Below, in pieces: positions 9,474 through 15,550 of a stretch of 15,550 bases of DNA. The position numbers were made by a program, and so were the translations under genes. Source of the DNA: Smittium culicis (Eukaryota; Kickxellomycota; Harpellomycetes; Harpellales; Legeriomycetaceae); contig LSSN01002015.1 of the NCBI GenBank assembly GCA_001970855.1, forward strand, positions 1 to 15,550, written 5' to 3'. Position 1 is the first letter of the stretch, and every line of letters begins with the position of its first letter. Below the pieces are notes generated by a model. The model searched no databases and had not been told where the DNA came from. It saw only the letters and a program-made list of their open reading frames with translations.

Positions 9474-10472
9474 CTACCTAATTGAGTAAGGGGCTATGGC
9501 TTCGCTCAGCTTGATTTCTACTGGTTTTCTCTCTTGAATTATTGGTCTCTCCCTGATTATTTGATCATTATTATCGGAGTCTACAATTCTAGTGCGTTTT
9601 AACTTTTCCGAATTTTCTTCGCTTTGAGCTCTTTTTTCGGCTAAAAAAATGTCTTTTTCTGAGATCTCAGGTTTTAATACCTCGATGCAATTTGTTCCTT
9701 TGAATTTTTTGTCGTTAGTAGCTAAACTTCCAGTTATTTTATTAGTTGATTCTTTGAAATTGTTTCTTCTTTGATAGAAAGAATCCGACTTATGTCCAAA
9801 ACGGTTGCAGATGCTACAATTTGTGTCATAATATCTTTTCTGATTCTCCATTGCCACCTGTGATTGTTCGACCTTATTGATTAAGTTAACACTCAATGCC
9901 TCAAAGCGAGTTATAAAACTATCCATTGGATCTATATCCTTTACAATGTTTTTAGTATGCGTATCAGACATTGGTATATCTTTTATTACTTTGTCTAGAC
10001 GTTCATTCTTTACTAGTATGTCCATAGCGGCTTCAAACGTTCTGCATTCCACCGATAAAATCTTCCTTTTTTGCTTTGGGCTCAATGATCTGAGTAAGTA
10101 TCTTAACTTCTCAGTGATTGAAGTTATTTTTGCTTTTTCAAACAGCCTGGACAAGTCTCCAGTAATCTCAATTGTATCCTTTTCTCGACAAGCGTATGAG
10201 ACCAACTCATTCCATGCATCCGTTTCAATCTCTTCGTCTTTGAAAGTTTTGATAAATTTATCCTTGAGAGAGGCCCAGTCCGTTATCGAACTGCAGATGC
10301 ATTTATGCCACATTAAGGCTTTTCCCTCTAAAAAGAGATCGATGTATCCCATGGCTTGATCTTCGGTCCAGTTACAAGTTATCCTGAAGCAGTCATAGCG
10401 CTTGATCCATCTTTCTGGGTCTTCTTCATCCTTACCTGTATATATTTTTGGTTCCAGACAGGTATTCTTCAT
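9474..10472 (-). CDS. gag: Gag, intact 332-residue frame
   Basis: It starts at ATG 10470-10472 and ends at TAG 9474-9476. Residues about 20-80 form a retrotransposon-gag domain: the W22-x3-Y26 opening, then FLEGKALMWHKC around W55, and WASLKDKFIKTF at 66-77. Residues 219-232 are a zinc knuckle C-x2-C-x4-H-x4-F in which the fourth ligand, normally Cys, is Phe (TTC codon at 9777-9779), so RNA binding by this knuckle may be impaired. The C-terminal third is charged and Lys/Glu-rich. Gag would build the virus-like particle and package element RNA. It is the only element gene still open from end to end and lacks an obvious separate promoter, so it would be read from the LTR transcript. Confidence 0.9.
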   Translation of the reverse strand: MKNTCLEPKIYTGKDEEDPERWIKRYDCFRITCNWTEDQAMGYIDLFLEGKALMWHKCICSSITDWASLKDKFIKTFKDEEIETDAWNELVSYACREKDTIEITGDLSRLFEKAKITSITEKLRYLLRSLSPKQKRKILSVECRTFEAAMDILVKNERLDKVIKDIPMSDTHTKNIVKDIDPMDSFITRFEALSVNLINKVEQSQVAMENQKRYYDTNCSICNRFGHKSDSFYQRRNNFKESTNKITGSLATNDKKFKGTNCIEVLKPEISEKDIFLAEKRAQSEENSEKLKRTRIVDSDNNDQIIRERPIIQERKPVEIKLSEAIAPYSIR

Positions 10473-11082
10473 CTTGATTGTTTAGGCTTTGTTTCAATAT
10501 TCCGCTTCTTATTCTGTCGATTGATATGTACTAGTAATTTGTGTCGGTAGGTAAAATTGATTCCAATAGTTGATAAAAATCTTTCGAAAAGTGAGTACAA
10601 ATCTTTCGAAGAGTGGGTAAAAATCTTATGAAGAGTGGTTAAAAATCTTTCAAAAAGTGGGTAAAAATCTTTCGAACAGTGGGTAAAAATCTTTAGAAAA
10701 GTGGTTACGTGTTTGATTCTAAAATTATGAGAGTTTATATACTATCAATTGAATGTTTGAGAAATCAACTATAGACCGTACTCAATTTTGTAAGGTTGAA
10801 CACGAATATTTGATTTTTTAAACAAAAAGTAGCTTCTTTAGAATTTCTTGTTTAGGATTCAGATTTTTTTTGAAAAAAATTGCGTAGAGCGTCTCCAATT
10901 TATTAATATTGAAAACGGTACTGGGAGTATTTAATAATACTGATAGATAGATTTATATCTCTAAAAAATTATAAGGTTGTTAGCTTAATATTGATTATGT
11001 AACTATATCAGTGTTGATATATAGTTAATCTAGATTGTCAACACAAAGTGTTTAAATAAGGGTGAATAAATGGTAAAATTTA
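10473..11082 (-). other. retrotransposon 5' leader
   Basis: About 610 bp between the primer-binding site and the gag start, without an open frame of note. Untranslated leaders of LTR elements usually carry packaging and regulatory signals. The distinctive part is the six-unit 22-bp array listed separately; the remainder is A+T-rich with no recognised motif. Confidence 0.7.
10575..10706. repeat. six tandem 22-bp repeats in the element leader
   Basis: Six units of exactly 22 bp start at 10575, 10597, 10619, 10641, 10663 and 10685. Each opens with an A-run and ATCTT, has a core near TTTCGAAA (a self-complementary 8-mer in the least changed unit), and closes with AGTGGGT or a close variant. Units differ by one to four bases but never in length. 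The ~2-turn helical spacing would put the cores on one face of DNA, suiting a set of protein-binding sites. Drosophila gypsy carries an array of repeated insulator-protein sites at the same place between LTR and gag; that parallel is by analogy only. Confidence 0.88.
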
Positions 11083-11095
11083 GTATTGGGCTCCA
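11083..11095 (-). other. primer-binding site, tRNA-Cys-like
   Basis: One base inside the 5' LTR the element strand reads TGGAGCCCAATAC, opening with the TGG that pairs with a tRNA CCA end. The implied tRNA 3' end is GGGC-U-CCA. A discriminator U73 is characteristic of tRNA-Cys and also occurs in some tRNA-Thr, so Cys is the preferred primer. The host tRNA is not in this window, so the match cannot be confirmed here. Confidence 0.6.
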
Positions 11096-11096
11096 C

Positions 11097-11427
11097 TGTA
11101 AAGTATAAAAATGGTTTATTATATATTTTATCTTTTTCGGTTATCTTTATTGAGATAAGTTTGATTGTATTTGTTTAGGTGGAATTTATTTATTAAAATA
11201 AGAACAGGGATTCACAAAAAGTGAATCCCTTAAAGATAAATAGTATTTTTACTTATAAAGTAAAGAAAATAAAATGTAAATGTAAACTAATATAAAAGGA
11301 AATAATCCTTTCTTTACCAATCAATACTTAATCAGCAAAATCATAGGAGGAAAAAATATGATTAATATTGATCAATAATGAATGGATTATATTGGGTAAT
11401 ATGATTGTATATTTCATATATACAACA
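11097..11427 (-). repeat. 5' LTR of the retrotransposon (331 bp)
   Basis: It matches 5803-6130 at 323 of 328 aligned positions plus one extra ATT. On the element strand it begins TGTTG and ends CTTTACA. TATA-like strings (CTTTATAAG, CCTTTTATATT) and AATAAA hexamers are present, so it could hold promoter and poly(A) functions. The extra ATT creates AATAAAG near the end of this copy. It contains the same 10-bp hairpin (11206-11230) and a palindrome ATTGATCAAT. Confidence 0.95.
11206..11230. repeat. perfect 10-bp hairpin within the 5' LTR
   Basis: Same arms and 5-base loop as at 5909-5933, unchanged between the two LTRs. Confidence 0.75.
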
Positions 11428-11431
11428 ACAG
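11428..11431. repeat. target-site duplication ACAG, right copy
   Basis: It abuts the right LTR and matches 5799-5802. It ends 8 bases before the first base of the tRNA-like sequence. Confidence 0.75.
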
Positions 11432-11439
11432 TTTTTATT

Positions 11440-11510
11440 TGCAATATGACCCAGTGTTTAGGACTCCTCATTTTCACCGAGGCGGCGAGGGCTCAATTCC
11501 ACGTATCGGA
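11440..11510 (+). pseudogene. degenerate tRNA-Glu (anticodon UUC)
   Basis: These 71 bases align without gaps to the standard eukaryotic tRNA-Glu(UUC) layout up to position 72. The anticodon arm is clear: CCTCA, loop TTTTCAC with TTC at 34-36, CGAGG (four of five pairs), followed by the CGGCG variable region. The 3' acceptor half TATCGGA is typical of tRNA-Glu, and five of seven acceptor pairs remain. The D stem keeps two of four pairs and the T stem two of five; position 54 is C instead of T. Box A (TGACCCAGTGT) and box B (GGCTCAATTCC) are each close to consensus with about one or two mismatches. No T-run terminator follows until about 11581. It is most likely a decayed gene or the head of a tRNA-derived SINE. 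It lies just downstream of the retrotransposon, as expected for a Pol III-targeting element. Confidence 0.7.
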
Positions 11511-11527
11511 TTAATTTAACTTAAACC

Positions 11528-11590
11528 AATTCCCATTGTGTATGGAGTTGCTAGAGCGTTGGATGAGGGCAGTTGAAAAAAGTTTTTTAA
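11528..11590 (+). other. possible second tRNA-like remnant beside the tRNA-Glu
   Basis: The sequence CTAGAGCGTTGGATGAGGGC at about 11552-11571 resembles a D-arm and the start of an anticodon arm, sits in a local G+C-richer island, and is followed at about 11581 by a T-run that could end Pol III transcription. No full cloverleaf can be drawn. It could be the body of a tRNA-derived SINE, a second tRNA remnant, or chance. Confidence 0.2.
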
Positions 11591-12363
11591 ATATTATTTA
11601 TAAGCTATTTGTATGCTCTTGAATTATGTTTAATAAACTCTGATTCAAAAAATTAAATTAAAGAAAGTTTTTTTATTATTGAAATTCATTTTTTTTAAAA
11701 AAAATATGATAGAGCGAATTATTGGTAAATATTAAAACTAAAAAATAAATTAAAACTATTTTTGGTTGTCTTTTGAATTAGACAGGCAGTGAGTTGGTTT
11801 TTACTTGCGTTAAAAATATACTAAAAAAATTTCCTGTCATTTACTGAGATGTATTTATACTTTTAAAATATCCATAAAATATATACGGTATTGACTTTTT
11901 CATTTTAAATAAGAATAGTCTGATAATATCTATAGATAAATATCAGGAACTAAACATAAATCATAAATCTAATAAAAAAAAGAAAATAAATGTCAATTTC
12001 TGAAAAAATACAAGCTATCGTTATACTTCAGAGTAAAAGTGATTTATCAAAGGTACCAAAAATGAAATTAATAAATAGAAATAATTTTTCGTATGCTGAA
12101 AAAATAAATTTATTAGTTATCGGGGTTTTTTTTTGATAACATCAAACGCAGAGAGTGAATTCATAGTATAAAGTTTATAGGAGATGTTGAAAGTTGTGGT
12201 CATATCTGAGCTAGATATTTTCCCAACTAATGTGTAAGATAATATTATAAGTTCCCTAAATAGCTTTAAGATAAACCATGAGTATTCTTTATTTAGAAAA
12301 ACTAAATTTATCTGTAATTATAGGTATTTAAAACTTATTTTAACCTATCTATATCGTAAAAAA
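11591..12363. other. A+T-rich region, no firm gene; one short open frame
   Basis: Mostly A/T runs. An open frame at 11990-12136 (48 codons, starting MSISEKIQAIVIL) ends with NNFSYAEKINLLV, which resembles the FSLDEK..ISII start of the decayed transposase frame just downstream. It may be a duplicated scrap of the same helix-turn-helix region, but a frame of this length is expected by chance in such DNA. Confidence 0.25.
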
Positions 12364-13283
12364 ATGCCTAAAAGAACAAAATTTTCTTTAGATGAAAAAT
12401 AAATTTCAATAATAAAGTATATAAAAGATATGATAGTTTTATCATTAGGATCAGATTAATCGAGATTTATTAAAATTAAATAAATTATTACCTGCACTAT
12501 TGAGAATCCTAGATATTTAAAAGAATGAAATAAAAACGATCTAAATTAATTTGGAGATTATCAAAAAAAATTAAATATGACAATAATATATATAGCCAAT
12601 ATTTTATCAAAGAACTTGTATACAGATTGAAAATTTATTGTAAAATGAAGAAAATTGATCTTAAAATATTGCTAATAATTGGTAATTAATTTGTTAATTC
12701 GAGTTTTTCATCAAATTTAGTAGATTTATTAGAAGTTTTGTTCATCTCATCAAACACAGCACATTTTATATAGCTTATTAATGTATTTTTTAATTCAAAA
12801 TTTGAAAAAATAAACTATATTTTAAGTACTGAATCTTCTATAGCATCGGAATTTTGTAGCAATCTTGATATATAGGATTCTATAAAAATATCAGCTGAAT
12901 CTTAAAGTATTGTTTCAAAAAAAATTTTAAGTGAGGTCACAAGAATATTAAATCCGTGATTAGATGACGCTAATCACTTGATAATCAGAAAAGTGCTATC
13001 AGGTTTAAAAGATTATTTATTAAACATGGTAATAGTTTTAAGCTACAATAAAATTTAATGAGGAAATATTATTTTCATCGAAAGTTATTATATACATGAA
13101 GAGAATTATTATAACGATCATAATAATCAAATTTTTAGTAACAAAGAGCATAATGTCATCTAATCTGATAAAATTATATTAAATGTTTTATATATTTTTC
13201 AAAATAATAATAATATAAAAAGAGCTATTCACATTAATTCAAAAATTATTAGGACACTTCATTCATATCAAAATATTATATAG
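12364..13283 (+). pseudogene. heavily decayed pogo/CENP-B-like transposase
   Basis: From ATG 12364 the frame reads MPKRTKFSLDEK, a stop, then ISIIKYIKD, much like the N-terminal helix-turn-helix of CENP-B/pogo transposases (basic start, F-x-L-x-E-K, then IIK). From 12645 a second frame gives LKILLII at 12660-12680, then LEVLF at 12729-12743 and SNTAHFI at 12750-12770. This order resembles the DDE-core run of pogo/Tigger proteins (a hydrophobic strand before a DN, then a xVLFLPPNTT-like segment). That frame continues to TAG 13281 with only eight internal stops in about 210 codons, roughly half the number or fewer expected by chance. The distance between the two landmarks is far shorter than in complete proteins, so there is an internal deletion plus frameshift. 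The catalytic Asp of DN appears as Gly. Certainly non-functional; family assignment is tentative. Confidence 0.4.
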
Positions 13284-15173
13284 TGTATCAAAAAAAAGGT
13301 AAAAAAAAGTGTTTTTTCAATTTTTTATTAGAATAAATATATATTTGTAATACTAATTTAAACATTATAAAACATTATATTAAATATGTAAATAATAATA
13401 AAGCAAGAATACAATTATTAATATATCTTATTTTATTGCATAATATAGCTTTATTAAATTAGTTTTTTCTAATCCTTATCTTTCGTAGTTTCAAAAAATA
13501 AAATTTAACACCTGTGAAATAATAAATGATACACTATACATGCTGATCGACTTGATCTAAAAATAAATAAAATTATTCTTAATAAATTAATAATATTTTA
13601 ATTTTAATTGTTTTATTTGTATTGTGACTTTTTGTGATCAATTCTTAGGGACTAATTAAATTTATATTTATAAATATAAAATGCATTTAAATTTTTTAGC
13701 CCAAAAAATAAATTTAAGCAAGTTTTTTTATAGCATATAATTATTAAATAGTGTAAATCTAAGAATAAAATCAATCCAAATATAGCTTAAATTTTAATTC
13801 AAGAAAAAATCAAGTAAAAAAAAGAAATTGGGGGTTTTTTTTTACGTTTTTAATTAGATATTAGAGAATCTATGAAAATGTTGTATAATTAGTATAAAGT
13901 TCGTTTTATTCGAGAATTTTATTGCAAAAAATTTTCTTGAAAACATTTCTATACTATTTTTCTGTATTATATGCATAAATTTAAATTTTTTATCTGCTAG
14001 AACTTATTAAAATATATTCTCGCGTCTAAATACTGTTACATATATAATTTAAATTCTTTTTAATATTAGTCAATAATATTTATAATTTAGAAAATTCGAG
14101 CCAATTCAATACAATTTATCAAAGAGATCTAATGATTAAGGATTAAAAAAATATATGAAACTGAAAACTTTAAATATTATTAATATTTTGATACCATAAA
14201 AAGATAATATTTATATTTTAAATTCTATATGTTATTTTAATTTTTTTAATTTAACTATTTAATAATATCTTTAAATTTTTCATATTTTTTCGTTTTATTT
14301 TAAATGAAAATATTTTGAAGAACCTAATAATAAATAAAGTTATATTAATAAATTTTTGACTACGTTTAGTAGAAAAAAAATTCTTAAACACGGGTTAAAG
14401 AACCAAATATTTCTCATTAAGTTGTTATTTTTTGAAATAAAAAGATCAGTAACGTAATTAAAAAATATAAATAATATACTCTCATGAATATTTGTTAAAT
14501 ATAAAAGATTGATAACTCACTAAAATAATCTCTTTAATTATTTCGCCGTTTTATTTTTTAATCTTTGAAATTTTAAGTAACTTGAAGAGTTGATGGATAA
14601 TTTATTTTAGAGAAATCGAATATCATATATAATTTATGTTATTTTAACAAATGATACATATTTCTAAAATTTTTTTTGAAATTATGTGTGGATTTGAAAG
14701 ACATTTAAAGGGATCAAAGAGTGTATATTTTATTTTTTCTATTGATTCCAAAATGATTGATATCAAGCTATATGATTGCAATATTTTGAATGAAATCACA
14801 TATTTAAAATAGCGATATATAAAACATCACATTTAATAATAACCTACGATGATAATAAAAAAAAATTATATTTGACATATTTTCTATATTTTAAATGGTG
14901 GATTATGAGCTATAGATGTTATGAAATAAATTTTTTATTGAATAAATGAATCAAATCTACTATTTTAAATATTAATAAACTTATTTAATCGTATAAAATA
15001 TTTAAATAAATGAATTTAGATCAAAAGTTAAATTTAAAAAAAAATAAGAAAATACTTGGAAAAATATAGCTAATTATAGATAAGATTAACTCATAGTATT
15101 ATTATATAGAAAATATAATCTAGAAAATTTATACTTAAATTTAATAAAACGGTTTTTTCGTCAATATTTCAAA
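13284..15173. other. A+T-rich region, nothing recognised
   Basis: About 1.9 kb with no open frame of note, no tRNA-like sequence and few G or C bases. Homopolymer A and T runs and short palindromic A/T strings dominate. It may hold older, fully eroded transposon sequence. Confidence 0.45.
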
Positions 15174-15550
15174 ATTAAATTATTAAATTATTAAATTATT
15201 AAATTATTAAATTATTAAATTATTAAATTATTAAATTATTAAATTATTAAATTATTAAATTATTAAATTATTAAATTATTAAATTATTAAATTATTAAAT
15301 TATTAAATTATTAAATTATTAAATTATTAAATTATTAAATTATTAAATTATTAAATTATTAAATTATTAAATTATTAAATTATTAAATTATTAAATTATT
15401 AAATTATTAAATTATTAAATTATTAAATTATTAAATTATTAAATTATTAAATTATTAAATTATTAAATTATTAAATTATTAAATTATTAAATTATTAAAT
15501 TATTAAATTATTAAATTATTAAATTATTAAATTATTAAATTATTAAATTA
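15174..15550. repeat. perfect 8-bp tandem array (AAATTATT), about 47 copies, open at window end
   Basis: From 15174 the sequence repeats with an exact period of 8 and no mismatch to the last base, 377 bp. The unit has no G or C. The array does not code: every frame meets a stop within 24 bases. It continues past the window. Perfect homogeneity over 47 units suggests recent expansion, or collapse or extension by an assembler at a contig end. It lacks the G-rich strand of typical telomere repeats. Confidence 0.97.

Larger units (their letters stand above)
5803..11427 (-). mobile_element. Ty3/gypsy-type LTR retrotransposon, full length but coding-defective (5625 bp)
   Basis: Two near-identical LTRs (328 and 331 bp, TGT...ACA ends) bound an interior with, in minus-strand order, primer-binding site, repeat-bearing leader, gag, protease, reverse transcriptase, RNase H, integrase and polypurine tract. 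The RT-RH-IN order is the Ty3/gypsy (Metaviridae) arrangement. A GPY/F-type module follows the integrase core, and I see no chromodomain. LTR divergence (5 substitutions plus a 3-bp indel in 328 positions) points to a fairly recent insertion. Coding is broken by stops at 9474, 9120, 7952, 7898, 6894 and 6501 and by frameshifts near 9085 and 7262, so Pol could not be made from this copy; gag is intact. It sits 8 bp upstream of a tRNA-Glu remnant. Confidence 0.95.

Noticed and set aside
6501..9476. Reassigned stop codons (TAA/TAG read as Gln) explaining the stops in pol
   Set aside because: Gln would fit several of the sites, but the chromatin-protein gene ends sensibly at TAA, a TGA is also present, and frameshifts must be explained anyway. 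Decay is simpler.
7034..10550. Plus-strand open frames across the retrotransposon (7034-7255, 8967-9161, 9877-10359, 10356-10550)
   Set aside because: All overlap minus-strand gag or pol segments with recognised domains and show no motifs of their own.
10575..10706. CRISPR-like array
   Set aside because: Units are contiguous with no unique spacers and lie in a eukaryotic retrotransposon leader.
11440..11510. Functional tRNA-Glu gene
   Set aside because: Mismatches in the D, T and acceptor stems, C at position 54 and no adjacent T-run terminator make a working tRNA unlikely.
15174..15550. Telomere repeat at the window end
   Set aside because: The unit has no G or C, unlike usual eukaryotic telomere repeats with a G-rich strand.

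Overview
The window looks like nuclear DNA of a microbial eukaryote with a very A+T-rich genome (by eye about four-fifths A+T between genes). The grounds are an LTR retrotransposon, a histone-H1-tail-like protein, a likely spliceosomal 3' splice site directly before a start codon, a eukaryotic-type tRNA-Glu remnant, and decayed DNA transposons. Nothing fixes the lineage. A microsporidian or other early-branching fungus, or another A+T-rich protist, would fit; this is inference.

Layout. Positions 1-113 hold the last 36 codons of an unrecognised plus-strand gene. It converges on a minus-strand gene (502-918) for a 138-residue Lys/Ala-rich chromatin protein, which probably has a short intron in its 5' leader. 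From about 1.1 to 5.8 kb I find no convincing gene. That stretch does contain two diverged copies, in opposite orientation, of a ~190-bp TTAA-flanked inverted-repeat element (2191-2386 and 5028-5217), which resembles a non-autonomous piggyBac-type element.

The centre is one complete Ty3/gypsy-type LTR retrotransposon, 5803-11427, reading on the minus strand. Its parts are a 5' LTR (11097-11427), a primer-binding site matching a tRNA 3' end (Cys-like), a leader with six 22-bp repeats, an intact gag, then protease, reverse transcriptase, RNase H and integrase, a polypurine tract and a 3' LTR (5803-6130). The LTRs differ at only 5 of 328 aligned positions plus one 3-bp indel, so insertion is fairly recent. 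Yet the gag-pol reading is cut by several in-frame stops and two frameshifts, so this copy cannot make a full Pol. The element is flanked by the 4-bp duplication ACAG.

The junction lies only 8 bp upstream of a degenerate tRNA-Glu(UUC) (11440-11510). This is the position expected for an element that targets RNA polymerase III initiation sites, as yeast Ty3 does.

Right of the tRNA the sequence is again A+T-rich and mostly silent. A heavily decayed plus-strand reading frame (about 12364-13283) keeps traces of a pogo/CENP-B-like transposase. The window ends inside a perfect tandem array of an 8-bp all-A/T unit (15174-15550, about 47 copies) that runs off the edge. Overall the region is a gene-poor, transposon-accumulating stretch beside a small chromatin-protein gene.
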